From positions 15,314,001 to 15,378,000 of the forward strand of contig CM055607.1 of the NCBI GenBank assembly GCA_029379385.1: DNA of 64,000 nucleotides, read 5' to 3'. This stretch comes from Quillaja saponaria. Lineage: Eukaryota > Streptophyta > Magnoliopsida > Fabales > Quillajaceae. The position numbers and the translations under genes are program-made. Below are positions 1 through 11,484 of the stretch, piece by piece. The first letter of the stretch is position 1; the number at the start of each line of letters is the position of its first letter. The notes under the pieces were generated by a model that made no database searches, was not told where the DNA came from, and saw only the letters and a program-made list of their open reading frames with translations.

Positions 1-449
1 AGTTAAAGATTAATTGATGAACTATTGTATACGATGGTTTGGCCGCCACATACAACTGAGTGCTACAGGGATAATGGAGGAACTAGCTTTAGACAGGACC
101 CACTGGCAATGGAGCATTCATAGGAGAATTTTAAAATTAGTTTTCATCAAGGACTTCACATGGTCAGTCGCTATCAAGGCTTCTTGTTTTCTTAAAATTT
201 GTTAATTAGCACTCAAAAACAAATACTCTCTGGGTTTTGAAAATGATCTGGCATCCACCTTACCTCTTAAAAGAAGGGGCACTGGAGGGTTCAGGAACCA
301 AAGTTCATCGCATGATTTTTTTTTTATTTCTTGTCATTTCAGAATGATTTTGAAGATTTTAAATTTTTTTAGTAACATATCTACCATTCCCCAGCCAGAA
401 AATTAGTTTGTGACTGTTTCAGTAAGTGTAACAAAACAAGGTGAAATAC
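1..449 (-). other. Intron of the EMSY-like gene running off the window edge
   Basis: After the exon ending at 450 (donor GTATTTC) no exon matching the next conserved segment of the family could be found down to position 1. I read the stretch as intron. Short open frames here on either strand have no recognisable motif. Confidence 0.5.
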
Positions 450-3400
450 CTCTTTGAGATCAACCCACTCCCAAGTCTCATTTGCTGTATTTATATTGTA
501 TACCAAAGCATGTCTTCCCTGTAAAGAATAAAAGTCTAGTGACGATTGCTGAAAAAATGACAAGGATGTAAAGAAAAGGAAAAGGAGTAAATTCAAATGA
601 TATAGAGCAATTTTCACCCAAAGCTAATCTTTTAGGCCAAAGGAAAATACAATTTAAGCTTCATGGTTCCAACTTAGGGGAGACAAAAAACATTTACTCA
701 GATTTGTGGACATTCTAGGAGCATGCTACCATAAACCAAACAAAGTAAATAGGTTAATGCATTATGTCATTTATTACTACATAAATATAAAGCATATAGA
801 GACTCGATTCAAAATAAATGTAGCTGAAGAAACAAACCAAAATTGAAAGGTGATATTTACTTCTAATGGAAAGGGTCCTGCTTAAAGGGTTTTGGCTTAA
901 TATGAAAAAGTCAGTTGGCCACTGAAAAAGTTGGAAAATGGTGCATGAGGCATCTAACTACCACAGTGAGACTAATACTTAAGGAAACGTTTATTTACTG
1001 TTTTAGTCCCTGAGGATTACACCATTTTCTATTTTGATCCTTAATGACTTTATTTATTTCTAATCAGGTCCTCCAAGAGTAAATACTCAATTGTTTTTTC
1101 TATTCTGACCCTCCAAGATTTAATTTTTTCTAATTGGATTCTTAATCATGTCAAAATTTAATAATCGAGATGGAATCTAAAGACATTACCTGACATGTTG
1201 TTTTAGGAGATGATGAAGAAATGAACATTATTGCATGGAATGAAAAATCACATGAAGATTGACTCAATAATTGGAGAATTTTGTTCCTTCCATTTCAAAT
1301 TTTAAACCCGAACCTTTTTTTTTTTTTTTCGAAACAAAAGTTTTCTTAGATTATCGAATTATTTTCAGGTATTTATAATCATATCAATTAATTGTGTGCT
1401 GTTCTATTTAAACTTAATAGTTTTGACTGGATTAGAATTCAGTTTTAAAAAATAAATAAATATTAGAGGACCAAAATAGGAAAAAAAAAAAAAATTAATC
1501 CTAGAGGACCTGATTAGAAAAAATAATTCTTCAAGGTGCAAAATAAAAAATTGTGTAATCCTTATCAATCAAAACAATAAATAAGCCTAAGGAAACTGAT
1601 GATTACTAGAAACCCTAACCGTACCTCAGCACTGTTGTAATCAGTAATGACTGCCTCATAAAAATGGTTGTCAGCAGGCCATCTTGTCCAAACTTTCTTC
1701 CCAATTAACAAATCAGGGACATTTGGGACAACATTACCTGAAGAACTACGACTTGTGAAGTGCCTATTTCCAGCATAGCTTGCAGAATTATATTGTCTAG
1801 ACCTCATTAATGAATCAGGCAAAGGCTGAACTTGCTGTGGAAAAAAAAAGAAAAAAAAAAAGAACAACCTAACGAAGTCAACGTGCAACCTTTCTACATA
1901 CTTTCTCCATAAAGAATCATAGTTCTGGGAATAGGCTTTCTGCCTCCGGTTCCTAAAGCACCCGCTTATTGAAGATGAGTACAATTACTCTAATTCATGA
2001 AGTTACTAATAGCTAGAATAAAGCTTACTTCACATAATATACTATAGAAGGTACCAATTGGGATGTCTTCTGTTTCTTACGGGAAGCTGAAACAGTGGGA
2101 CTGGGTAAAACATCATGAACAGGATGAGATGTGCTGCACTTGGCAGGTTGGTAGTCACCACCTTTTCTCCACTCCCTGATGGAATACCCACATCATAAAT
2201 CACATTGCAAAGGCAGAAGTGACAACATTCTTGTAATTTGACTATCAGAATACAATATTACAACTGTTTCAAGAAACATCCATACCTTATTCGATGAATA
2301 ATGTCATCGTTATTAACCCTGGAAAGAATCTCTCTGTGTTCATCATCTGATACTCTCAACTCTTTCCTAAGCTCAGTTATCAAACCTTCCTTCTCCTGAT
2401 CACAGAAAAATAACCTTAACAGCAGAAAAAATATGATTACAGAATATAAATGCAAAGTAACAAACAAAGATATGCACCCAAGAAAGAGCATCAGACTGCG
2501 CTTTAAAAGCACATAGAACAGAAGAATATGCTTCTTGCTCTAGGCAATGAATTTGAGCCTCCATGTCACCATGTATTCTGGAGTATGAGACAGAACCTAC
2601 AGCAGATCTTTCATTTCCGGCAACACTGCTACCTCTTGGAACTCTTTTTTGATAAGAGGGAGGAAGATCATCATCAGTACCTGAAATTATTTTTATATAA
2701 TAGGATACATGTAAAGAAAATATCATAAGAGAGATTATGTATTTTTCCGGAGAAATTGTTTTTCTAATAACATCTAGCAGCCTAGAAGGAACTTATAACT
2801 CAAGGCATATGTAGCTCCTTGCAACTTGAAAGGTTTGGTGTGAACATGTTCTCATTCAAACATTCTCTCTCCCTCTCAAATCATTTACAGAATTTCATAA
2901 TTTATGAATTCAATTGGTGGGATACTGCAAGCAGTCCTTTAAAAAATTAAGAGAGTTGATAAAACAGAAAGGAAAAGAAATGAATTTGAAGGAAGCAAAG
3001 GTAATTAAAACCCAGGGAGTAATCATATATATTAGCTAGGTTGTCAAAAACCCAGTTATTGATAGCTTAATATGCTTGCAGCCTTAGGTTGCACCTATAA
3101 GAGCAATACTTAATGGAAAGTTCTCATAATGTTCACAATTTTGCTACAGCTGGCTCTAGTAACCAATACCATATACCAGGGATTGGCCCATTTAGTATGC
3201 CATTTATGAAAATCTTGACAGATGAAGCAGATTATTCAATCTTTAAACTTTCACTTTCTCTGTCTTGAGTTTCCAACTCAAGAGATGCAAGGAACAGACA
3301 CTTCAATTCTCTCTATTAACTTTTTCAACCATTCAGTACACTAGACATGCACATGTGAGGGAATACCTCTACATAATACATTCAGAATTCCAATTTCATG

Positions 3401-6109
3401 GGCTTATGAATTAACGAAGGATATCCAACTGTTTTAACATTCAGTTTATTTACAAATTTAAGTTCTCGTTGGTTTATTAAGGAAAGTGGTATGACATGGA
3501 GTCAAAGGACATCTTAACGAGTATCCCTGAAATAATCCAAATATTGAGGCTGTGATACTTGGGGAAAATTGAGGAAGAATGAATTAGAAATCAATGGTAG
3601 ATACTGGTAACAACAAAGAAGAGCTCAAACTAATATTTGGGTATCAAATCAGACTCTTTGTATGCTTCTGACGCTATGTTTTACTCCTAAAGCTCATAAA
3701 TCCTAAACACTAGAATTCTAGTGAACGGAGAATCTTCTTTACCTTCTTCTCTTCTTTTACTTCTTTTCAAATAGGTTGTCAAGATCGAGATCTTACCTTG
3801 AATTGTGGAGGGTTTACAAGATCAAATGGAAAGATCTTGCAAATTTTACAAAACATCTCTTAAGAATATAAATATACTTGTAATAAGTCATAATGATACA
3901 CATAAGATCAAAATAAGTGAGAAATACTCACATATTATCACATTATGACTAAAAAATTGATAATAAGTCAAACTATATAGATTGTAAGCACCATCCATAT
4001 TTTGTTGAGTAATTTCTAACAAAAGCAAAGTATAGTAAGTCATCAGTTTTTTGTTTTTTTGTTTTTTGTTTTGTTATGGTAGGTGAGTAATTAGGTAAGA
4101 TAAGTCTGGTTATGCAGTAAGAATATAAACAAATAATATTTTTTTTCTTTCTAAAAGTCAGTAATACAAATTAAAATATAGCAAAGAAAAAGATTATTGC
4201 AGTGAATTAAAATTGAAAGGAAAAAGAAAATAAAAGCAACAAGTAAGTAAAATTTTTATTTTTCTTAGCTGGACGTTGAAGTTGAAAGTACAAGTCTGTA
4301 CCAAAAAACCAACCAAAAAATAAAAAATAAAAAAGAAAGTTGTCGAGCGTTTCAGAGTGGGAGGCAGAGAGATGGCAAGAGCGAGAGGCCTCTGATGCTC
4401 AATTGGAATGCTGCCGGATGTTGAAGAAATCTCTACTGCATTGACGAGGAAACTTTTCCCTAACGATTCTAGCGGAGATGAAGGCTGAGAAACAACCAAG
4501 ATGGAGGATGCCTTTGAGTCAAACAGAAGATTAAAGAGAGAGACTTGATTTGGGGTTGGGTTTTCCTAAGTTAGTAATGAATTAAGCTTGAATTCTTTGG
4601 ATTCAAGGTAAGATCTTCAATTTCTTCTTCTTCTTTTCTTTTATTTAGAAAGTTAGGTGGAGTGAATTCATGACTTCTGCAGGATCAATAAGATCGCAGT
4701 CAGGATCGCGATCTAATGATCTTGCATACAATCTTACCAATCGTACAGCTGATCCTGCTAATTATGATTTAAATCATTTGGCATGTGTTGGATCGTAAGA
4801 TCGTACGAGTTAACTCACGATCTTGACAACCTTGTTTTCAATTTAATCACATCTTCCACTGTCTGTATTTGCTGAAAGCTTTCCAATCCCAAATGGAAAC
4901 TCCAAATTACAAGGAAAACACAAATGATTAAACTTCAAACATATCGAACTTTATTCACTCGTCAAGACATTCAACCCAAAAAAAACTAATAATCAAAAGA
5001 AACCCTAGTTCCAAAAATCAAATACCAATCTCTCCACAATTACTGAAAAGTAGAAGCCATATATTGACACAAATTCTAGAGTCAATCAATTTAAGCTAAA
5101 AAAAATATTGAACTTAACCCTCCAAACTGACCGGTACCTCAAGTTATCTTTTAATCCAGCTTTCTTCCTTACATTTTGACCACAATTAAAGAAATATAAC
5201 TTCATCATGTAATGATGCAAATCCAAATTAAACCCTAATCCCCAAAGAAACTCAAACTTTTTCAAGAAAGATTATCCTTTTCCTTTTTTGCAAGTCTAGA
5301 TGAACGGTTCCACCAAGGAACTAAAATTCGTTTCGAGATACCGTTTCGATAAGCTCAAAAACGGAAACGATTAGAGAAACAGTATGGAAATGGCATGGAA
5401 ACACTAATTTTTGTAGAAACGCATGGAAATATATAATAAAATATTTATTATAATTATTGTAGATATCCAAAATTGTTAATTTAGTACATAAGATACTATT
5501 AAATATATAACAACGTAAAATTCTAAACATAGACATACAAATTGAAGAAAAATATCAAATTACAATCACATCCAACTAACAGTGGAGTAGCTAGCAGCTG
5601 CTCAACTCATATTTAATGAAAATTTTTAATTTGAACCAACATGTATATGTTTTGAAAATTTAATATTATTCATCACTAAGTTAAACTAAATTAATACAAA
5701 ATATTTGTATAAAAAGAAAATAAAAGACCAAGAAACCTAACATGGGTGAAATTCTAAAAAGAATTATCTTCACTAAATTATACCATTTGAATATACATCA
5801 ATTAAGATTAAAAAAAAAAATTGAAACCCTAAAATATGAAGAGAATTAGAGCCAAAATTTTAGATTTTTAAATTATGAAAATGCATTGTTTATGTTGACC
5901 CATTTTGTGTAAAAACAGTGGTTACGTTTCTATAAGTTAGTTTCGTTTTGGGTAGTGTGAAAACGAAAACGGAAACATTTCGCACATTTCAACCATTTTG
6001 ACACGAATTTTTAAACCTCAGGTTCCACATGCAAATTCTATGTCAATTATGTATAACACAGTAACATCAAGGAACTCTCACCACTACTATTAGAAACTTG
6101 ATAATCCAT
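450..6109 (-). CDS. EML: EMSY-like protein (ENT + Tudor/Agenet-like), 5' part of gene, six exons
   Basis: Plant EMSY-like nuclear protein. In Arabidopsis this family binds chromatin through a Tudor/Agenet-like domain and acts with EDM2 in immunity and flowering. The coding exons I place, in transcript order, are 6109-6082, 2680-2478, 2395-2286, 2175-2055, 1834-1625 and 518-450. All introns are GT-AG, and the exon lengths (28, 203, 110, 121, 210, 69) sum to 741 nt, exactly 247 codons with every phase agreeing. Exon 2 carries the family leader TDDDLPPS and the ENT start [17 protein letters not shown]; exon 3 completes ENT ([17 protein letters not shown]). Exon 4 has EWRKGG and a basic KKQKTSQ stretch. 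Exons 5 and 6 form the Tudor-like domain ([21 protein letters not shown], then TWEWVDLKE). The start [10 protein letters not shown] was chosen because its exon ends in phase 1 at a GTGAG donor, matching exon 2. The 3' exons lie beyond position 1. No stop or frameshift is seen. The family call is firm; which EML paralogue is not. Confidence 0.93.
519..1624 (-). other. Intron 5 of the EMSY-like gene
   Basis: A 1.1-kb intron between the two Tudor-domain exons. It contains homopolymer runs (T around 1315-1330, A around 1481-1494) and no recognised gene. The acceptor next to 518 reads TTTACAG and the donor next to 1625 reads GTACGG on the minus strand. Confidence 0.6.
2681..3772 (-). other. Left part of intron 1 of the EMSY-like gene
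   Basis: AT-rich intron DNA between exon 2 and the Mutator-like insertion. No coding exon, RNA gene or clear repeat was recognised. Confidence 0.5.
3773..4834. mobile_element. Mutator-like non-autonomous transposon in intron 1 of the EMSY-like gene
   Basis: Inverted termini: AGGTTGTCAAGATCG begins at 3773 and its complement closes the element near 4834. The flanks are a near-perfect 9-bp duplication, TTTTCAAAT (3764-3772) and TTTTCAATT (4835-4843), the length usual for Mutator-like elements. Inside, the GATC-rich subterminal parts are mirrored. There is also a 101-codon open frame on the minus strand (4194-4499) beginning [17 protein letters not shown] that is not transposase. It may be a captured host fragment, but I cannot identify it. 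An hAT assignment is less likely given the 9-bp duplication. Confidence 0.6.
5314..6020. mobile_element. hAT-type MITE in intron 1 of the EMSY-like gene
   Basis: A 707-bp element flanked by a perfect 8-bp duplication GGTTCCAC (5306-5313 and 6021-6028), the hallmark length of hAT elements. The ends are imperfect inverted repeats (CAAGG...AAAATTCGT on the left; TGAGG...AAAAATTCGT read inward from the right). No transposase is present. The interior has mirrored CGTTTC/GAAACG-rich parts near both ends and an AT-rich centre. It inserted only about 60 bp from the first coding exon of the host gene. Confidence 0.72.
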
Positions 6110-6413
6110 TCCTAATATTGCCAAATGAGCAAGTCCCTTAAATTCAAAGAGAAGTAAGCAAAGCGGCTAACTGGGTTTGTGATTGATAAGGCCAGAGGTT
6201 TTTGTATGCTTACAAGCCCAAGAAACCCATGAGGTATTTTGGCATTTCCCACTACAGTCGGGACAGAGATGGAGAGAACAATGCTTTGTGGAGAAGGGGT
6301 TTGGAGAGGGATTAGTTGAGGAGATAGGGAGAGATAGTGTTATGCTATAGAACTTGACACGAAGAGTGAGATAGAAAGAGCAGCTTGTGTATGAAATATT
6401 CCCCTTTTTATAG
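6110..6413 (-). promoter_or_regulatory. Core promoter and 5' leader of the EMSY-like gene
   Basis: On the minus strand a TATA box (CTATAAAAAGGGG) sits at 6413-6401, about 295 nt upstream of the start codon at 6109. Transcription would then begin near 6375. The stretch between is rich in CT on the minus strand, as many plant 5' leaders are, and could hold a small leader intron. The position relative to the coding exon supports the gene start chosen. This is inference from spacing; no transcript was seen. Confidence 0.55.
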
Positions 6414-7253
6414 ATGTGATGTGACTAAGTTGGCTTTACAAGTTCCAACCCAACCACATGTTGATCATACTCTAAAATCTACTATCTTTTGAAAACTTGA
6501 AACATTAAAAATCCCACTATGAGATCAAACTAAGGTGATTTGTTGTCTAGATTTTATCTTTTCTAGTTCAACATATTGTTCATAAAGTGGGAGGAATGGT
6601 ATCAGATTTACAATATAATGAAACAAAAGCTGGGATTTAGGGTCTATTTGGAAGTTTGGAGGGAAAGGAAAGAAAATGAAAGGAGAATTAGTAGTACATT
6701 AACTCATGAAATATTCAAGTTGTGGTACAATTACAATAGCACAAGGGAGATTTTATCTATATATATAGAAAAGTAAATTTTATTAAGAAGAGAATTACAA
6801 AGGGCAAACAAAAGGTCTACCTAAACAAACAAAAATAGAATAAGAAAAGAAAAGCTTAAAACAAAAAAGCATGCCAATCACGTTGCATATCTGATATTGA
6901 AACACCCCCAAAAGACAATAGCACGATGGAAGTTCAAATCTCAATCTCCACTTTAATACCTTATGAGGCATAAAAACTAACATTCAAATACACTTTGTAA
7001 TTTGTAGCCAAAAAAAAAAAAACCCTTAATAATCTACCTTCCATCTACAAGAGTAAAATGCATGCCTAATTATCCCTAGTTCGTATTCAAACGGGGAAAG
7101 AAAGTGTACATATACCCTCTTCAACCACACTAGCGTATCAAACCAATAATGGACAAGGGTACAGAGCCAAAATTAACAGTAGTTTTGTGTTTTGTGTTTG
7201 TGTTTGTGTTTTGTCTTGTTTATTAGGTTGGGTCAAAATTTTCGCGGTGTGAT

Positions 7254-7560
7254 CTGTTGGATAATTACAACCTGAGAGCGACTCAAAAATTAAGTTTTAG
7301 TTCACGACACGGAGGAAAATCTTTAAGATTTGTTTCTTCTTGTAGCCTATATATAAAGGCAATTACTTCTAGGATTTCAATACATTTTTTCGAGCAAAAT
7401 ACTTGTATTTTCTCCAAGAACATGATAGTGAATTTCGATCTCTTCAATGAGGACATGGCTAGATTGAGTCCAACCTCGATACATTTTGTGTTATTTCTTT
7501 TGTTTGTTTTTCTTTTTTTCAGTTCTACATTGCATCCTATTCTCACTTCTGTTTAACAAG
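7254..7560 (+). mobile_element. Probable solo LTR or LTR fragment
   Basis: It starts TGTTGGATAATTACAACC, a common plant LTR opening, and carries a TATA box (TATATATAAAGG near 7348), then the pyrimidine- and ATTTT-rich R/U5-like part. No internal retrotransposon domain or clear target duplication flanks it. The open frames across it on both strands resemble no protein. Confidence 0.35.
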
Positions 7561-8861
7561 TAGAACATACAGAACAATAAGCACGTAATCCTTAAAAGAG
7601 AAAAAGACAGAACAATAAAACTTGTCAACAGAAACAAAAATAACAACAAATTTAGTATTGAACAAGACAATGACATTGTAAAAAATTTCTTGATTGAAAT
7701 CTATAAAATTTGTAACAAAGGGTTCTTCAACATTGAGTACAATAAGGTATATTAAGGTGACAACATCATGTGAAGAAGTGTTTTCCACTTACCCTATTAT
7801 ACATAGATTAAAAAACCTATATCTTAACTTTTATGATATTGAAAATGAGAAATATTTTGATATCGTACATGATTCACCGCATCAAACTTCAACTTATCAA
7901 CTTATTACACTTACCAATTGAAGATTGAGTTTATAAATTGTATCCAGTAAAAGCTGAAAATCATTGTTGTCAGTTAATTAAGTTGGAAAAAAAAAGTTTC
8001 CCTTAATCAAATACAAGGGAAAAAAATGAAAAGTAAAATGATCAATAAGCTGATGTTGTCATCCATTATCCTCTACAAAATGATATCTTTTTTACACTAA
8101 TAATAAACCACTATATTCTATCATGGAGCAGTTATTAACTTAATTAGTAAAAACTAGTAGATAACTGTACAATGACTATGAATACATAGTTCATTAGCTA
8201 CAATTATATATTTTGTTTTATAACATAGACTTACAAGAATTCACAAAATTAAAAAGAAAAAAAAAATATGTAGTTTACAATTATATTAGATAGGAATAAA
8301 TTAGAGCCTGATATAAAAACTCACGCTTGTAATGAGGGAGAACATTTAATGAGTTACTAGAAATCCCTACTTATGTATTGACTTAGGAACTGGATCCTTC
8401 GATCCCAATCGCGGATCCCTTTCGACCTAGAATGCTACTTTTCAGTAGTCCGAGTGTTTCGATCGTTAAATTAATGATGGAACGAACAAAATCATAAAAT
8501 CATCAAGAAAAATATTCACCTAGATAACCCACAACCAAAATCTTTTATAAACTAGGAAATCATTTCCTTATGTAGTCATGTTGTTGTCTCATTTTCTTTA
8601 GGATAGAGAATAAACACCGAATTTTTCGTTTTCCAATTATGCTTATATGTTTATATGTTTAATTATCTTAAAATATTTCACTATATATGAAATTATTACA
8701 TATGTGACCCTAAAAAGCATTACATGTTCCAAACCAACGAACTTTGTTCCAACTAAGCAATCCTAATAAGCCTATCCCTGTAGTACCATGTTCCAGGATA
8801 AATAACGTTCTACGTTCCCGTTCTCATTCCGTGTACTGTATCAATCCACGTAGTAGGTAAT
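7561..8861. other. AT-rich intergenic stretch, nothing recognised
   Basis: No splice-connected coding segment or clear repeat was found. Small open frames at 7694-7921 lack family motifs. The CGATCC-containing patch at 8395-8470 is slightly richer in GC but not coding by eye. Confidence 0.4.
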
Positions 8862-9084
8862 CATTTGTATATTCTAACACCCACTTCACATATGGCCTTG
8901 ATACTTCCCCTAGGTGGGTTAGCCCAACATATGCATTTAATGATTTTTAATTGGGGTGCAAATGACAAAAACAGAGTTCAAACTCAAGACCTCCTACTTT
9001 GCTACCATGATAAATTATGCATCATCTACAAGCTCAACTTTTACAAAGGGTGCACCTTTAAACATTTGAATGTTCTAGCATTAT
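8862..9084 (-). mobile_element. TRIM/LTR-like fragment with degenerate primer-binding site
   Basis: Read on the minus strand this carries a degenerate tRNA-Met-type primer site (ATGGTAGCAAAGTAGGAGG) followed by text like GTCTTGAGTTTGAACTCTG, a pattern seen in miniature terminal-repeat retrotransposons. It ends at a TGTTAGAATATACAAATG motif that looks like an LTR start. No protein is encoded. The identification rests on pattern memory and is tentative. Confidence 0.3.
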
Positions 9085-10605
9085 TAACACATGGGAGGGT
9101 GGTTTAAACTTTAAACATTAAAATTTCCTAAATAACATACATTCTCATTGACAAGGGACAACCAAAACCAATTAAAGTTTTGATTTTGGTCTAAAAAAAT
9201 GGACTCATCACATTCCATGAAAGGAGAGTAGCAGAGGTGCTGAATCAGGATTAATGATTCTAAAAACTTCATTTGATACAAAAAAACAATTAAACAAAAT
9301 CTAAAATTGACAGTCTTTCGTTAAGACACACATCGTTGTCCTAAAAAAATTGTTCTTTAGGACTATATTTTTTAGAAATTTAGCAAAGTCTGTCTTGGTT
9401 TCATACCTGAATGTTAGATAAGAAGTTAAAGCTTAAAAATGTCATTGTCAACTAAAGAAACTCTCCCCAGATCCAAAATAAACATAAATAATATTCCATG
9501 ATTGTTATGAATAGACCAAGAGAACAATTTAAGAAGGGAGGCTCTATTTCCACAGCCTCTATAGCTGGGTACACCCACAATGCCTTTGAGCTTTCATGAA
9601 TATCAGTTCAGGATAAGCTGTTTTAATTTGGAATATTTGAATTATAGATTTTGGGTTTCATTCAGATATTTATATCCTCCATCAAACTAACTATGTCAGT
9701 TCTATTTTTTTGTTTCAAAACTCAATCTACAAATGGTAAATTTGTAGAAATCTACCTCTGAATTGCTAAATTAAAAAAAAAAAAAAATAGGAAAGAGCAA
9801 ACAAATGTTTTCATCTTACAATTTATGTAATTTATCTAAAGAAGGTCTAAAAGCTACAAGTTCTATTCTGAGGCTACAGGTGATGATGCAGATGATTTGG
9901 AATTTAGAATGAGTTAGTTTATGGTGATGATAAAATCATAAAATGATATTTTTATGCAATGAATTAAAATTTGGATAGTGTTCGTTGGCATTTTGTACAG
10001 CTGGAAGGTATTGTGAGTGAAGGCAACCATAGAGCCTTACTTTAGGAATCAACTGCAAATGCACAAATAATGAGAAAAGCCAGAAAGATAATACAGGACA
10101 CTCCAAACACATGGGAGGGTCGTATAAGCATTAAAATATCCTAGAGAACATACTTCCTCATCGACAAGGGGAAACCAAACCAATAGCAGTTTTGCTTTGG
10201 GTTAAATAATGGATTCTTCATATGCCATGAAAGGACAGTAGAGAAGACGCATTGATCACATCCATGAAAAGGACACTAGGGAAGACTCTAAATGAGGATT
10301 AAAGATTTTAAAAACTTCTCTTTGATATGAAAGCAATTAAACAATAGGAAGAAATAACACTGTCTTTCGTTAAGACTCACATCCTTGTTGTTCTAAAATA
10401 AAAAAAAATAAAAATCTGTTCTTTAATGATTAATTTGTTCACAAATTTAGAAAGTTTGGTGGTTTTACCTACAAGTTAGATATGAAGATGTTAAAGCTCA
10501 AAAAAGAAATTCACCCCAAGTCCCAAAGATGTTCACAAATTAAGAATCTTAATTAGAGATGCACAAATAAGGAGAAAAGCCAAATGGATAATAAAGGACA
10601 TAAAA
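9085..10605. repeat. Local tandem duplication of a ~0.5-kb segment, first copy interrupted
   Basis: The segment starting CACATGGGAGGGT near 9088 recurs near 10110. The two share ordered blocks over roughly 400 bp, including CATGAAAGGA, AGTAG, CAATTAAACAA and TGTCTTTCGTTAAGAC. The closing block (GCACAAATAA, then GAGAAAAGCC) occurs at about 10060 and again at 10560. The first copy is split by about 0.5 kb (9540-10055) absent from the second. The copies are diverged by point changes, so the duplication is not recent. Confidence 0.65.
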
Positions 10606-10750
10606 GCCCAAAACAAACACAAAGAGAACAAGATAAAATTTTAAATTTTAAATAAACTACAAACAACCAGCAAAAAAAAAAAAAAAACGGAAATAGCTAA
10701 TGAGTTAGGCGAATTGGCAGAGAAGAAGTACAAGAAAGCAGAGAACAAAC

Positions 10751-10823
10751 CTTGCTTCGACTTCTTGAAGCCTCCATTAGCATTATAGCAAGCTTCAGGC
10801 CTCCCTCTTTTGCGAGCATCCAT
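10751..10823 (-). pseudogene. First coding exon of a KH/CCCH zinc-finger protein; rest of gene not found
   Basis: The exon encodes a 24-residue N-terminus (MDARKRGRPEA... GGFKKSKQ) typical of plant RNA-binding proteins with paired CCCH fingers around a KH domain (Arabidopsis C3H14/C3H36/C3H52 type). It ends in phase 1 at AAGCAAG|GTTTGT, as the first exon does in this family. I looked on the minus strand for the next exon, which should encode the CTKFF...CPFGxxCxFLH finger, and did not find it before the EMSY-like gene. The downstream space is filled by the local duplication. It is therefore either a 5' remnant with its own promoter or a gene interrupted by rearrangement. The exon itself shows no damage. 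Confidence 0.7.
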
Positions 10824-11030
10824 TTAAGTAGAAAACAGATCGAGCCCAATGACCTCAAAATACGAACAAGGATTGCAATAAAAAGCCAGAAAATGTCCTT
10901 GTATTCCAGTTGAAAAACTCTAACCCTAGCCCCAAGAAGAGGGTTTTGGAAGAAGGGGATGAACAGGGTAGGCTTCGAAAAATTGATTTGAAATGCTTAG
11001 AGAATAATAAAGTTAACTGTGGATTTATAT
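10824..11030 (-). promoter_or_regulatory. Leader and TATA box upstream of the zinc-finger first exon
   Basis: A TATA-like ATATAAAT lies at 11030-11023 on the minus strand, about 200 nt before the start codon at 10823. The transcript would begin near 10995 and have a leader of about 170 nt, reasonable for a plant gene. This suggests the promoter was kept with exon 1. Confidence 0.4.
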
Positions 11031-11138
11031 GAATGATTAGGATTTTGCCAGTTAATATATTTATTGACTGGGCATGAAACTCACCGTTTTAACCGTGTCC
11101 TATAAGTCTAGGCTCCTTCGTCCTTTACTATTATTTAC

Positions 11139-11260
11139 CTGTTTCCCAACTGCATTCGGCTCTGCAAATCGGACTGGGACATCGGTGATATCAAATGAAT
11201 CAAGAGCTTTACAGAGCAGAAGTGCAGGTATCTTTGAGCTATGCAGAAATTTGAAAATAA
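11139..11260 (-). other. Possible orphan exon of unknown gene
   Basis: The minus strand has an open stretch coding FLHSSKIPALLCKALDSFDI and TDVPVRFAEPNAVGKQ that ends exactly at a good donor (AACAG|GTAAAT at 11139/11138). Its base composition is less AT-rich than the neighbourhood. I do not recognise the protein. It might be a leftover exon of a gene cut by the adjacent retrotransposon, or chance. Confidence 0.2.
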
Positions 11261-11484
11261 TAAATAATAATTGAATTTTCTGAATGTTGTCGCCAATTTC
11301 AAATTACAAGAAAAACTAGCAGCCAGATAGCTTCACCTCGCCGGCGCTGCAGGGCAGAACCAAAGGGGCTTTAGAAAAAATTTAAAGAGAGAGAGAAAAA
11401 AAAAAGGAGGTTAAATTATTCCTATGATTTAAAGTGAGTACAAGTCTAATAGTATTCATGAAATTTGATTGAATACGTGTATTA

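Noticed and set aside
14..205. A 63-codon plus-strand open frame at the left edge
   Set aside because: It lies in the intron of the minus-strand EMSY-like gene, shows no family motif and is not linked to another exon.
7257..7788. Several overlapping open frames on both strands
   Set aside because: They coincide with an LTR-like sequence and AT-rich text, are mutually exclusive and carry no protein-family motifs.
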